Of a DNA stretch of 64,000 nt, positions 34,978 to 43,451 are shown one piece after another; within the stretch, counting starts at the first letter, position 1, and each line of letters opens with the position of its first letter. The notes beneath the pieces are model-generated. The model worked only from the letters and a program-made list of their open reading frames with translations. It ran no database searches and was not told where the DNA came from. Both the position numbers and the translations under genes were made by a program. Where the stretch lies: IMG/VR virus record IMGVR_UViG_3300022689_000116, positions 1 through 64,000 of that record. One strand, written 5' to 3'. Origin of the DNA: a virus.

Positions 34978-35151
34978 TTAAAATTTATTATCAAAACTAC
35001 CACGATTATAAGCATCAATAACCCCTGCCATTATAGCAAGGGTTCTGATTTCTTTTTGAGAAGTATGAGTATAAGCTAATTCCATCTTATCAGAAAGTTC
35101 TATAACTTTAGTAGCTATTTCACGAGCTTCTTCTAATTTCATAGCACTCAT
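34978..35151 (-). CDS. Small unknown protein, 57 aa
   Basis: A short frame starts with MSAMKLEEAREIATKVIELS and ends AYNRGSFDNKF. Its ATG overlaps the TGA of the upstream DUF932 gene (ATGA), and it fills the gap before the dUTPase gene, which supports real translation. The composition is that of a small helical cytoplasmic protein. The function is unknown. Confidence 0.55.
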   Translation of the reverse strand: MSAMKLEEAREIATKVIELSDKMELAYTHTSQKEIRTLAIMAGVIDAYNRGSFDNKF

Positions 35152-36200
35152 CACACTAACATTGAAGGTTGTTTAACAATTTGACTAGCTAAATTATAAG
35201 CATTCATAGTATGATTATAAACACTACCATAAAAAACATTCTTCATTTTAGTTTCACTATCTTTATATATTTTAGCATTTTGAAAATAACCACTAACAGA
35301 GTTATAAGCACCCCAAAGAGTACCTTTAGCAACATCATATTTCTGACCCGGTCCATCATAGTAATATTTATTAACATCATTAATAAGATTAATCTTTTTA
35401 CTAGATAGAACATCACCAGCTTTTTCACCACTTTCAATTCTAGCTATTTCTTCCGAAGTTAGAAATACAATATTAACAAATGATCTAATATTGTCATCTG
35501 TCATTTTAATTTTAGACATTTCGTTATACAGAAGTTCAGCTTCAGTAGCCCTCATATTTTCAATCTGTAAAACAGTTTTAGCTTCATCCAAGCGATCATG
35601 TAAAGAAAGAGTGTGACGGATACGAACTTTATTATTAGCTGTACTAAGTGCAAATTGTAATGTATTATTACAAACTACACGTACAGGAGTAAACAATACT
35701 TCAATAGACCTACTACCATCATGAGAATTAGTAAATAGAAGATACCTATCAATTATATCTTTACCACCAACTTTTATAAACTTAGGAAGTTTAGCAGTAA
35801 TAAAAATAGTTTCTCCAAGACCTAATGCTCCAGCAGTTTCAAACATTGCTTCTTTACTTCCAACAATATCATCGAAAAACTTAAATGCTTGATGGTTTTG
35901 AATAATTTCATATTTATTACCAACTTGTCCGAGAGGTTGATTATTATCAGTACGATAAGTAGCAAAACTACCAGGAACTTGTTTCCAAATACTTCTATCA
36001 AAGTTTACAACACGACGATCATTAACTTCAATATGACAAGGTTTCTTATCAACTTCAAAATCAAGATTAGCCATTTTGAGAGCTTCTTTAGAAGTAAGAG
36101 CAGATTCAACTGTTTGACCAAGTTTATGCCAAGCAGGTTTTTGAACACCAAAGTAAGAATATGTACCTTTTTGTTCGTTAAAATTTAAATTGTGAGCCAT
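35151..36200 (-). CDS. DUF932 phage/plasmid-like protein, 349 aa
   Basis: The protein matches DUF932 in several places: AWHKLGQTVESALTSKEALKMANLDFEVDK at the start, then GNKYEIIQNHQAFKFFDDIV, FTNSHDGSRSIEVLFTPVRVVCNNTLQFAL and KGTLWGAYNSVSGYF. The family is common on phages and plasmids, usually near replication genes, and its biochemical role is not settled. The length is normal for the family. The stop overlaps the start of the 57-residue gene. Confidence 0.8.
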   Translation of the reverse strand: MAHNLNFNEQKGTYSYFGVQKPAWHKLGQTVESALTSKEALKMANLDFEVDKKPCHIEVNDRRVVNFDRSIWKQVPGSFATYRTDNNQPLGQVGNKYEIIQNHQAFKFFDDIVGSKEAMFETAGALGLGETIFITAKLPKFIKVGGKDIIDRYLLFTNSHDGSRSIEVLFTPVRVVCNNTLQFALSTANNKVRIRHTLSLHDRLDEAKTVLQIENMRATEAELLYNEMSKIKMTDDNIRSFVNIVFLTSEEIARIESGEKAGDVLSSKKINLINDVNKYYYDGPGQKYDVAKGTLWGAYNSVSGYFQNAKIYKDSETKMKNVFYGSVYNHTMNAYNLASQIVKQPSMLV

Positions 36201-36215
36201 AACTTTATTTATTAT

Positions 36216-36824
36216 TTATTTTATTACAACATAAGGATTATTCTTAAATCTAGCACCTTTAACAGAAGCTAGTGTTAGACTATCAGTTAATCTTTTCTTA
36301 TTAATAATAGATTGAACTTCCGGATTTAATTCTTTGATTCTACCTATATAATCACTACTAATTACTTTAGATATTCTTTTTATAAGCTCTTTATAAGTAG
36401 ATTCATTACCAGGAAGTTTAATAGTAACATACATATAGTCAGGATTGTCAAAATCATCATCAACTTCCACAATATCCTTATTTACACTATATGTTTTAAG
36501 AGTATCAAAGTCAAGCTTTTTATTACCAGACTTACCTTCACAACCAAATTCAAGAGTAGCTTCAAGGATAGTCTTTTTAAGTCTATCTGTAAGATTTTCT
36601 TTGGTTGTCCTTAAACTAGCAAGTCTTTTAGCTTCATCTTTAATGGTTTCAACTTCACCTTTTATAGTGGCTATCTTAGCATAATAAGCTTTAATCTTTT
36701 CTTCAAGATTATCTTCAGCTATTTTAAGACGTTCTTCTAACTCAGGAGTAAGTTCTCCATCAAGTTCTTCAATTTCATCAAATACTTTATAGTATTCTTC
36801 TTTTATTTCAAAAATATTTGCCAT
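36216..36824 (-). CDS. Gp157-like coiled-coil protein, about 202 aa
   Basis: The frame opens at 36851, but the ATG at 36824 (MANIFEIKEEYYKVFDEIEE) is preferred because it avoids overlap with the kinase gene. Residues about 10-85 form a coiled coil (EERLKIAEDNLEEKIKAYYAKIATIKGEVETIKDEAKRL). A compact domain with RTTKENLTDRLKKTILEA follows. This is the layout of the Siphovirus Gp157 family, linked to phage resistance in Streptococcus and often found beside recombination genes. A role in DNA replication or recombination here is inference. Confidence 0.6.
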   Translation of the reverse strand: MANIFEIKEEYYKVFDEIEELDGELTPELEERLKIAEDNLEEKIKAYYAKIATIKGEVETIKDEAKRLASLRTTKENLTDRLKKTILEATLEFGCEGKSGNKKLDFDTLKTYSVNKDIVEVDDDFDNPDYMYVTIKLPGNESTYKELIKRISKVISSDYIGRIKELNPEVQSIINKKRLTDSLTLASVKGARFKNNPYVVIK

Positions 36825-36828
36825 AATT

Positions 36829-37461
36829 TTAAATAATTTTTTCATTAACAATTATAAATTTTAAATATTCACCTACTTTAGCAGGTGTATCGAATACATT
36901 CAAATTAATAACATAATCAAATGTATCTAGAGTTATATCCATAGCTTCACTTTCATGATTATAATCTCTGCTATCCATATTTTCATCAACAAACGATTTC
37001 CCTGTAAAAGCAATGATTATGCCATCCTTACTTTTAACAAAGTCAGCTTCATTTTGAAAACGTATATCAGTAAGTAATAAATTAGTAGATAGAACATTTT
37101 GTTCTTTATTACCAACCCAATAAGTTCTGTATAGTTTATCAATCCACATTTTAGAATTGATTATTCTACCAACATTAGTACCAAAAAGCTGCATAAACTG
37201 ACCATAAGTCATAGGTTTAGTATAATCATCTTGTAATCTAAATGGAATTAACTTATTTTTAACCTCCCGATCTTCAAGTTCTTCACGAGTAATACCAAAC
37301 ATATAACTAGTAATCTGTTTAATAGGGTCAGCGAAAGCATCAACTTTCCAATTTTTATAAGCAGGTCTGGCATATCTATTGATATTGTGCATAAAAGCAT
37401 TAACAGCAGTAGATTTGCCTGTACCAATTTTACCTGCAAATCCAATTAATTTATTTGTCAT
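36829..37461 (-). CDS. Deoxynucleoside monophosphate kinase (T4 gp1-like)
   Basis: A Walker A loop GFAGKIGTGKST lies at residues 7-18. LLLTDIRFQNEADFVK near residue 125 is the conserved Asp-Arg-Phe-x-Asn-Glu segment of T4 gp1-like dNMP kinases. These enzymes phosphorylate dNMPs for DNA synthesis. The length of 210 residues is close to the family. It lies next to MazG-like and dUTPase genes of the same operon. The gene carries one copy of the TTTCCC motif on its non-coding strand. Confidence 0.8.
   Translation of the reverse strand: MTNKLIGFAGKIGTGKSTAVNAFMHNINRYARPAYKNWKVDAFADPIKQITSYMFGITREELEDREVKNKLIPFRLQDDYTKPMTYGQFMQLFGTNVGRIINSKMWIDKLYRTYWVGNKEQNVLSTNLLLTDIRFQNEADFVKSKDGIIIAFTGKSFVDENMDSRDYNHESEAMDITLDTFDYVINLNVFDTPAKVGEYLKFIIVNEKII
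36995..37014 (+). repeat. TTTCCC motif, copy D
   Basis: The plus strand reads GATTTCCCTGTAAAAGCAAT. It lies inside the dNMP kinase gene, on the strand opposite to coding, at codons for AFTGKSF. Confidence 0.6.
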
Positions 37462-37466
37462 GTTTA

Positions 37467-37748
37467 CTAAAATTGAGGATAATTAATTTTATCATATTCA
37501 TATACGACTTTACCAGATGATTTAAAATCATTATTTTTAAGTCGTTTAGCAGGATATACACCATTAGAAATAAGTACATCAGTAATAAGTCCCGATGTAT
37601 CAATATATCTAAGTACAGGATCTTTAATTTGATCCTTTATAGAATCACGAAGTTCGTTCCAATGCAGAACACTCTGTGCAGTACTCATAATAGCTTTAGC
37701 TTCTTCGAGCTGTTCAATAACAGTATCATTTTTAATAACATTTTTCAT
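37467..37748 (-). CDS. Unknown protein, 93 aa
   Basis: A helical N-terminal half (DTVIEQLEEAKAIMSTAQSVLHWNELRDSIKDQI) is followed by a small mixed region ending in YEYDKINYPQF. It sits five bases upstream of the dNMP kinase gene and eight bases after the MazG-like gene, so it is part of the same operon. It ends with TAG, which shows that TAG is used as a stop here. No family is recognised. Confidence 0.6.
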   Translation of the reverse strand: MKNVIKNDTVIEQLEEAKAIMSTAQSVLHWNELRDSIKDQIKDPVLRYIDTSGLITDVLISNGVYPAKRLKNNDFKSSGKVVYEYDKINYPQF

Positions 37749-37756
37749 ATCTTTGA

Positions 37757-38170
37757 TTATTTTACACGTTTATAAATCATTTTTTCTGCATCAGCTAAAT
37801 ACCAATTAGAACTCATACAAAGATCAAGTTTGAAATCTAAAGCTCCACTTAGATCATTAACAGTAATATCTATATGCGACATTGAACTTGATAGCATTAA
37901 TATTATATCTACCATTTCAAATAAAACATCATTTCTAGCTTTATCAACAGTATCCACAAAATGATCATAGGTTTCTTTACTTATCATATCAGGACTAGTT
38001 TTTAATTGAATAAGCTTATCTTTAGCTATTAAATATTTTTTAATAGATTCTAACAATTCATCAATTTCTTCTCTCTTAATATGTTCAATAGGAGCAGTAA
38101 TTTGCTGATCAAGAGTACGTTCTTTAAATGCACTTAAAGTCCATTTTTTAATAACATCAAAATTATTCAT
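37757..38170 (-). CDS. MazG-like NTP pyrophosphatase candidate, 137 aa
   Basis: The protein is all-helical and carries the two acidic motifs of the MazG/all-alpha NTP-PPase fold: EEIDELLES (E34, E35, E38) and FEMVDIILML (E85, D88). These residues bind Mg2+ and the nucleotide triphosphate. Members hydrolyse non-canonical or excess (d)NTPs. The neighbours are nucleotide and DNA metabolism genes. A long insertion between the motifs (about residues 45-78) makes it divergent. Confidence 0.6.
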   Translation of the reverse strand: MNNFDVIKKWTLSAFKERTLDQQITAPIEHIKREEIDELLESIKKYLIAKDKLIQLKTSPDMISKETYDHFVDTVDKARNDVLFEMVDIILMLSSSMSHIDITVNDLSGALDFKLDLCMSSNWYLADAEKMIYKRVK

Positions 38171-38182
38171 TTGTTTATTGTT

Positions 38183-38767
38183 TTAAATTATTTTTAATCG
38201 TTTTAATTCAAAGTAACATTTAACTGTAGTATTAACATCTACAAGAGCATCATGGGCATCTTTAAAACCTTCTCCAAAAAGTTTAATATGAAGTTCATTT
38301 AGAGTCGGCCATTTAAAACCTCCATAATATTTATTACCAGGAATTCCAACATACTGACCAATCATTTGATGCTTCATGGTACAGAGATGAGGTACTTTAG
38401 CAATTTCATGTTTAATACCAGCTCTAATTGAATTAGAACCTACTATAGAAATATCAAAGTCATAATTATGAGCAATAAGTTTATCACACATACTACCAAC
38501 AATTTGAAATTGTTTTAGAACATAAGCTTCTCTCATACCTTCACTAGCTCTACGCATAGTAACTCTATGAAGTTCTTGAAGCTTTTCGGGAATATCCCAA
38601 CCGTCAGGTTTAACAACTTGCATACGTTCTGCAATCTTTTCACCATACTCATTAGTTATAACATAAGCAAGTTGAACCATTCTAGGATAGTTATCTACAT
38701 CTTTAAGAGGCGCATTATAGTTCTTTGGAAGACCATTTGTTTCAGTATCAAAAAATAATAATTTCAT
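38183..38767 (-). CDS. DnaQ-like DEDDh 3'-5' exonuclease, 194 aa
   Basis: All three exonuclease motifs are visible: FDTETNG (D7, E9), IAHNYDFDISIVG (D103/D105) and KDAHDALVDVNTT (H172, D177), making it a DEDDh enzyme. A VKPDGWDIP segment and LHRVT match the usual substrate-binding region. It removes 3' nucleotides from DNA or RNA and may aid proofreading or repair. Because the PolB has its own exonuclease domain, a repair or RNA-related role is possible. The start overlaps the stop of the 46-residue gene before it. Confidence 0.85.
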   Translation of the reverse strand: MKLLFFDTETNGLPKNYNAPLKDVDNYPRMVQLAYVITNEYGEKIAERMQVVKPDGWDIPEKLQELHRVTMRRASEGMREAYVLKQFQIVGSMCDKLIAHNYDFDISIVGSNSIRAGIKHEIAKVPHLCTMKHQMIGQYVGIPGNKYYGGFKWPTLNELHIKLFGEGFKDAHDALVDVNTTVKCYFELKRLKII

Positions 38768-38904
38768 TTTCTCTCATGTTTTAAATATTTAACAAATTCT
38801 TTAATAGTTTTAGCATCAAAACAATTACATAAATCAATAGTAGTTTGTTCAGATACTCCATATTTTATAAGTTTATCATAAAGATTATTTTTATTTTCAT
38901 TCAT
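38764..38904 (-). CDS. Small unknown protein, 46 aa
   Basis: The frame reads MNENKNNLYDKLIKYGVSEQ and ends KEFVKYLKHERK. It exactly fills the space between the ligase stop (three bases upstream) and the exonuclease start, with an ATGA overlap at the latter, so it is probably translated. The protein is helical with two close cysteines (CNC). The function is unknown. Confidence 0.5.
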   Translation of the reverse strand: MNENKNNLYDKLIKYGVSEQTTIDLCNCFDAKTIKEFVKYLKHERK

Positions 38905-38907
38905 AAT

Positions 38908-40227
38908 TTAACCTATTATTTCAACAACGTTAGCATGAAAAGGAACTTGTTTAACTCCACTTCTTTCATAGAATTTAACTTTAGCCATCATACCAATATA
39001 ATGATCTTTATTATCAAGATATTCTTTTCTTGATTCATAACTACCTTCAGGATTACAAGTAAATGTTTCATCATTAAGGTCGTTATAGAGTATAAACATA
39101 CCAGTTTCAGGTTCTTTATCTTTAGGAACTACATCCTTAATTTTAAACTCTGCGTCTTTATGTTTTTTGAACTTCATCATAGTCTTAGGTCTACCACCAA
39201 AAGAATAATAAGCTTCGGCATCTCTAATTATAACACCTTCATAACCATATTGAATAAATAAATCTCTAAGTCTTTCAACTTCTTTATCATCATTTACAAC
39301 ATATGTTGTAACTCTTACCAATTCTGACAATAAAACATTATTATCAAAATCTTTATGAAGATTATCTTCAACACTTAACATACGTGGTATAGATTCATTC
39401 TTTCTAGAAAGAAGTACATAACGTTCTCTTTGAATACCATTAACAGCTAAATCAAAACACCAAAATTGAACTTGTTCTGGATTATTAGAAGGTTTACTTG
39501 TAGTACCTTTAGCATTAACCATAGGTATAGAAGCTTTAATATAACTGAGATGTTTATTGGGAATGTATAATTCTCCATCATAAATTATATCATATTCTTC
39601 AGTTTCTTTATTATAGAAATCTTCATGTTTGAAACACTTTGAAATATGAGGTAATATATAAAGATGACCTTCTTTACTTCTAATAGTAACTTCATTAACA
39701 ACTTCTTTAAACATACCAGTACCTTTTATAACAACCTCTAATTGTATAAAACCACGAATACCATTTATTTTAGGTTGAGCAAAAGCAGGATAGTTAAACT
39801 TACCATATTTAAAAGGCTGTGCTTTCATAGGTTTTAAAAGACCATTGGAATCAGTATTATCATCAGGTAAAGCATCACGAAGGATTTTGTTTAAATGTTC
39901 AAAACAAAAGGTTAGTTTAGTATGATTATAAATTAGATAATCTAGAGAAACAATATTCTCAATTTTAATATCCAAATCATCAAATGATTTATAACCTTTT
40001 ATTCTTTTTAATCTAACATTAGATTTAACATCCTCTGTTAAAGATTTAATACCATTTAGAACTTTCTTAACTCTAACAGTTCCACCAGTACTAAATAAAG
40101 CAACTAAAGTCCCACTATAAACATCATAAGTTTTTTCTACAGCATTTAAGTTACCATAAGACCAGAAACGAATACTTCCATTTACATCTTTTATAAAAAG
40201 AGCATTTTTAATTATTTCGTTCATCAT
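38908..40227 (-). CDS. ATP-dependent DNA ligase, 439 aa
   Basis: The nucleotidyltransferase motifs occur in order: AQPKINGIRG with the adenylated lysine K153 (motif I), YDGELYIP (motif III), GYEGVIIRD (motif IV) and KTMMKFKK (motif V). A C-terminal OB-like region follows (FKIKDVVPK, AKVKFYERSG). The first about 130 residues form an extra domain that begins with DVNGSIRFWSYGN. The enzyme seals nicks during replication and repair. It overlaps the start of the downstream reading unit and the end of the 161-residue gene, so translation is coupled. Confidence 0.9.
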   Translation of the reverse strand: MMNEIIKNALFIKDVNGSIRFWSYGNLNAVEKTYDVYSGTLVALFSTGGTVRVKKVLNGIKSLTEDVKSNVRLKRIKGYKSFDDLDIKIENIVSLDYLIYNHTKLTFCFEHLNKILRDALPDDNTDSNGLLKPMKAQPFKYGKFNYPAFAQPKINGIRGFIQLEVVIKGTGMFKEVVNEVTIRSKEGHLYILPHISKCFKHEDFYNKETEEYDIIYDGELYIPNKHLSYIKASIPMVNAKGTTSKPSNNPEQVQFWCFDLAVNGIQRERYVLLSRKNESIPRMLSVEDNLHKDFDNNVLLSELVRVTTYVVNDDKEVERLRDLFIQYGYEGVIIRDAEAYYSFGGRPKTMMKFKKHKDAEFKIKDVVPKDKEPETGMFILYNDLNDETFTCNPEGSYESRKEYLDNKDHYIGMMAKVKFYERSGVKQVPFHANVVEIIG

Positions 40228-40693
40228 TGTACCATTTTAAATTTGACAAATTCTTTAAATATAACGTTCTTACTAATTTTACTACAACTGCATATTTTGG
40301 ATTACCAATTAAAGCAAGTTTATAATAAAAGTAGTCTTTAAGTTCAAACACTTCACGCATCATCATAGCCCTACTGCCATCAGTTCTAATATCATAAGTT
40401 AAATCATGATGATTAAAATTTAATGGTATGAACATAGTTTGATTATTATTAAGTCTAACTAGATCATTATTATCTACCTGATCAGTTTCTCCTAACAAAT
40501 GTACATCTTTTGTACTAAAGTTTATACCACTAGCTTCATATTTATTTTCTAAACTCTTTTCTTTATCGTTATATAGAGCTTCTACCATTTCTTTTTCTAC
40601 AGGGAGAACTACATAAATATAACTATTATTATCAGTATTTAAAGTAGCAACTGGTCTAACTTTAAATGGAGTATCACATCTTTGTATATTCAT
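40208..40693 (-). CDS. Unknown protein, 161 aa
   Basis: The protein is a mixed alpha/beta chain with a beta-rich middle (NSYIYVVLPVEKEMVEALYND, RLNNNQTMFIPLNFNHHDLTYDIRTDGS) and a basic C-terminus. It lies between the primase and ligase genes, overlapping the latter by 20 bases. I recognise no domain. A role in replication is suggested only by the neighbours. Confidence 0.55.
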   Translation of the reverse strand: MNIQRCDTPFKVRPVATLNTDNNSYIYVVLPVEKEMVEALYNDKEKSLENKYEASGINFSTKDVHLLGETDQVDNNDLVRLNNNQTMFIPLNFNHHDLTYDIRTDGSRAMMMREVFELKDYFYYKLALIGNPKYAVVVKLVRTLYLKNLSNLKWYNDERNN

Positions 40694-40704
40694 AAGTTTA
40701 ATTA

Positions 40705-41853
40705 TTAAATTATTATTCTGTTTATATTATTTATAGATACGGAAATTAAATTATCTATTTGATCTTTATTATAAGTATCCGTAAGATCAGTAAAATCTTT
40801 TTCATTATAATCAACAGTTCCAAAACGACCATTGGTAATGAAAAAAGGATAAGTATTAAATTCTTTTCTAAGTCGATTAGACATTCTAATTCCAGTTAGA
40901 TCAAAATCTAAAAGAGTAAACACAGCTTTATGATCTGTATTCTTTATTTTCTTAGTTACAAAACTAGAAAGCCAATCAAATTGTTCTTTATTTAAAGGAG
41001 TACTTTCACTAGATAGAGAAACAATACCTATTTTTGGATTATATTTGTTAGTGTATGAATAAAGAGAAACAACATCTTTTGTAGATTTAGTTATAATAAG
41101 AAAGTCAATAGTTTTCAAATTTACTAAATGGTGAATACCAAATATAAAAGATGCATTTGTTATAAATTTAGGATATGGATTAGGTTTCTTTCTATTTGGA
41201 AAATAAAGCTTGATATTATCAATACCATCACTATCTGTAAGACCATAATAAGCATAACAAGGATCATTATAATTATAATCATATTTGTGTACAGGATTAA
41301 TATGTCTATCTATCCAATAAGTTTTAACCATATAAATATTGAAATATTTAAGATATTTTATAGTAAAATTTTCATCATAAATATACTTGTTCCAGTATTC
41401 TAAATCAAGTTTATTAATTCGTCTATCACTAATTTCAATTATCTTCTTTTCTTTCTTTATTTCTATAAGCCTACTTGAAACCTTTCTTTTCTCTATAGCT
41501 TTAGCTCTACCATCATCATCAATGACACCAAGTTGTATAGCTATATGAGTAAGTATTTCTACAAAATCATATCCATTCTTAACATTCTTATTTAAAACAT
41601 AACCAACTAAATCAAAACAATCTCCCCAAAAATAACCTGCAAAATCTCTCATTCTAAGAATACCAGCACTAGTATATTTAAATCCAACAGTAGCACTATC
41701 TGTATTTCTTAAAGGACTAACCATTAAAATATTATACTTAATACAAGCTATAATATCTCTTTCATCAACCTCTAAATAATGAGAAAATATATCAACCTGA
41801 TCAAGCTTTTCTAAAATATATTGTTTAGTTATATCTCTATTAATTGATTTCAT
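40705..41853 (-). CDS. DnaG-type primase with TOPRIM domain, 382 aa
   Basis: The TOPRIM core is visible as FLIITKSTKDVVSLYSYT and, about 70 residues on, AVFTLLDFDLTGIRMSNRL (DxD). The N-terminal part (SPLRNTDSATVGFKY, ILRMRDFAGYFWGDCFDLVGYVL) aligns in pattern with the DnaG zinc-binding domain but keeps almost none of the cysteines. The usual Glu of the first TOPRIM motif is replaced by Lys-Ser. It makes RNA primers for the phage polymerase. A bidirectional-type terminator stands just upstream, so it may have its own promoter or depend on read-through. Confidence 0.75.
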   Translation of the reverse strand: MKSINRDITKQYILEKLDQVDIFSHYLEVDERDIIACIKYNILMVSPLRNTDSATVGFKYTSAGILRMRDFAGYFWGDCFDLVGYVLNKNVKNGYDFVEILTHIAIQLGVIDDDGRAKAIEKRKVSSRLIEIKKEKKIIEISDRRINKLDLEYWNKYIYDENFTIKYLKYFNIYMVKTYWIDRHINPVHKYDYNYNDPCYAYYGLTDSDGIDNIKLYFPNRKKPNPYPKFITNASFIFGIHHLVNLKTIDFLIITKSTKDVVSLYSYTNKYNPKIGIVSLSSESTPLNKEQFDWLSSFVTKKIKNTDHKAVFTLLDFDLTGIRMSNRLRKEFNTYPFFITNGRFGTVDYNEKDFTDLTDTYNKDQIDNLISVSINNINRIII

Positions 41854-41869
41854 GTAATAAATAAGATAT

Positions 41870-41905
41870 AAAAAAAGGGTTACTATAATTAATAACCCTT
41901 TTTAT
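41870..41905. terminator. Terminator between SSB-like and primase genes
   Basis: GGGTTA (41877-41882) pairs with TAACCC (41893-41898), with A-rich sequence on the left and T-rich sequence on the right. Read leftward it follows the SSB-like gene and would end or reduce transcription before the primase. Confidence 0.7.
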
Positions 41906-41923
41906 AACATAATTTAAAAATTC

Positions 41924-42664
41924 TTAACCTTTCATAAAAGCAGGTACATCGCCAGAAGCTGCATTATTATTATTTTCATTCAAGTCTTTAGCAGATTTAT
42001 AAGGAGTTGCTACAATACCCTCGCCTTTGGTAACATTAACTCTAAGACTAGGCTTAACACCTTCCTTATAAAGTTCAACAATACCATCTCCAGGATACTG
42101 AGGAAATCCAAAATCTCCATTATTAACAACTTTACCTTTGAAAGTAAGTAATAATTTAAGCCAAGCTTTTTTACCAACAAGTGCAGGTAATTTCTTACCA
42201 TCACCTTTGAAAACTGTAGCAACACCATTCATAAATTTAGTCCATTCTTCAAGCTGACCTTCAAAATCAGTTTTGGTATCATCCAAAGCCAATAATTCAG
42301 CATATTCATCTTTGAAATCATCTTCACTAAATACATCAATAAGATGTTTAAGTGTTTGAGCAATTTGATTCCACTGCCAATTTTCCCTTTCAGGAATGTT
42401 TGCATCCATAGGATAAGCAGTATAACTATGAATATGACGACAAGGTTCTAAATCTTTATCGTGATCAAACTCTTCAAAAATAAAAGATAATCTAGGAACT
42501 TTTTTACCCCTAAATAATTCCCAAGAACTATCTTGTTTAATTTCGGCTTCACCAATTGTTACATCAGTTAAAACAGCTTTAACAAGACCATTATTAATTT
42601 CTGGATTTGGTACAAATTTCTTTAATGATACACTTCTGGTATCTTTAGTTATTCCTTTTGCCAT
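41924..42664 (-). CDS. Candidate single-stranded DNA-binding protein, 246 aa
   Basis: The protein has a beta-rich central part (VKAVLTDVTIGEAEIKQDSSWELFRG, VPRLSFIFEEFDHD) and a flexible Asn-rich C-terminus ending GDVPAFMKG, reminiscent of SSB tails. It is bounded by a terminator downstream, with a palindrome and another terminator upstream, so it is a separately controlled, probably abundant protein. It stands between primase and recombination genes. The SSB call is inference from these features; I see no decisive fold motif. Confidence 0.45.
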   Translation of the reverse strand: MAKGITKDTRSVSLKKFVPNPEINNGLVKAVLTDVTIGEAEIKQDSSWELFRGKKVPRLSFIFEEFDHDKDLEPCRHIHSYTAYPMDANIPERENWQWNQIAQTLKHLIDVFSEDDFKDEYAELLALDDTKTDFEGQLEEWTKFMNGVATVFKGDGKKLPALVGKKAWLKLLLTFKGKVVNNGDFGFPQYPGDGIVELYKEGVKPSLRVNVTKGEGIVATPYKSAKDLNENNNNAASGDVPAFMKG

Positions 42665-42700
42665 AACGTTATGATTTTAATGATTAAAAAATATTAGATA

Positions 42701-42718
42701 ATTAAATACGTATTTAAT
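42701..42718. promoter_or_regulatory. 18-bp perfect palindrome upstream of the SSB-like gene
   Basis: ATTAAATAC is followed directly by its reverse complement GTATTTAAT. It lies 37 bases before the SSB-like start and just after the terminator of the gene before. A perfect palindrome of this size in a 5' region suits an operator for a dimeric regulator. Confidence 0.45.
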
Positions 42719-42724
42719 AGTGAT

Positions 42725-42754
42725 AAAAAAAGGAGAAGGCTTTATACCTCCTCC
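42725..42754 (-). terminator. Rho-independent terminator after the 203-aa gene
   Basis: Read leftward, GGAGGAGG pairs with CCTTCTCC (one G-T pair) and a run of seven T follows. It ends the transcript of the 203-residue gene 22 bases after its stop. Confidence 0.8.
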
Positions 42755-42775
42755 ATTAATTATGAGAGGATTTAC

Positions 42776-43387
42776 TTACCTCTTAGCTTCTGACCTGTCA
42801 AGTGAGATTACAAACAAATCAACAGCCTCAGGACTTTCAGTTCCATTAGGTGCTTCAACTTGAACAGGCTCTTTACTTACAGAATAAACTTGAATTTCGT
42901 CATTATTTCCACCAAGTTCAACCCAGTTAACAGCATCGCTACCTTCAAGAATAGAACCAATACCGACATTACCGGAAACAGAAGCAAGTTTAAAACCAGC
43001 AAGTTTATCGGTATATTGAGTCAAAGGATTACCTTCTTCATCAACTTCACCAGCTTCAATTAAAGCTTCTTTTTCAGCTTTAGAAAGCCTTTTAATAACT
43101 TGCTCAACTTTACCATCTTTACCATAAATAAGATTACCTTTAGCAATACCCCAAGTTACAGGAGTATCTTCATCAGTTTCTCCTGCAAGAATAGCTTTAC
43201 TAACAGCGTCAGCATTATTCATAAACATAAGATGATCACCAGGAGCAACACCAAGAAGTCTTGAAGTAGCTTCATTGATCTTAACTTTACCGTTAGTAGT
43301 TGTTAAATACAACTCAGGTTCAGTAGTTTTAGCAGCTTTTTTTCCAGTTGATTGAACACTAAATGCAAATTTTACAAAATTTTCCAT
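42776..43387 (-). CDS. VQSTGKK-family protein, 203 aa (paralog at 57262)
   Basis: The N-terminus reads VKFAFSVQSTGKKAAK, closely like FAVQSTGKK of the 167-residue protein at 57262-57765. Both continue with a small beta-rich region containing a K(I/V)...LLG segment. The rest is acidic with short strands and ends in ISLDRSEAKR. It has its own terminator, as does the paralog, which suggests high, independent expression. No domain is recognised. Its place between SSB-like and RecT-like genes hints at DNA transactions. Confidence 0.6.
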   Translation of the reverse strand: MENFVKFAFSVQSTGKKAAKTTEPELYLTTTNGKVKINEATSRLLGVAPGDHLMFMNNADAVSKAILAGETDEDTPVTWGIAKGNLIYGKDGKVEQVIKRLSKAEKEALIEAGEVDEEGNPLTQYTDKLAGFKLASVSGNVGIGSILEGSDAVNWVELGGNNDEIQVYSVSKEPVQVEAPNGTESPEAVDLFVISLDRSEAKR

Positions 43388-43451
43388 AATTTAATTAATT
43401 AATTTTAAATGAAACAATAGGTTATTTATTATAGGATTAATTATCCCCAAA

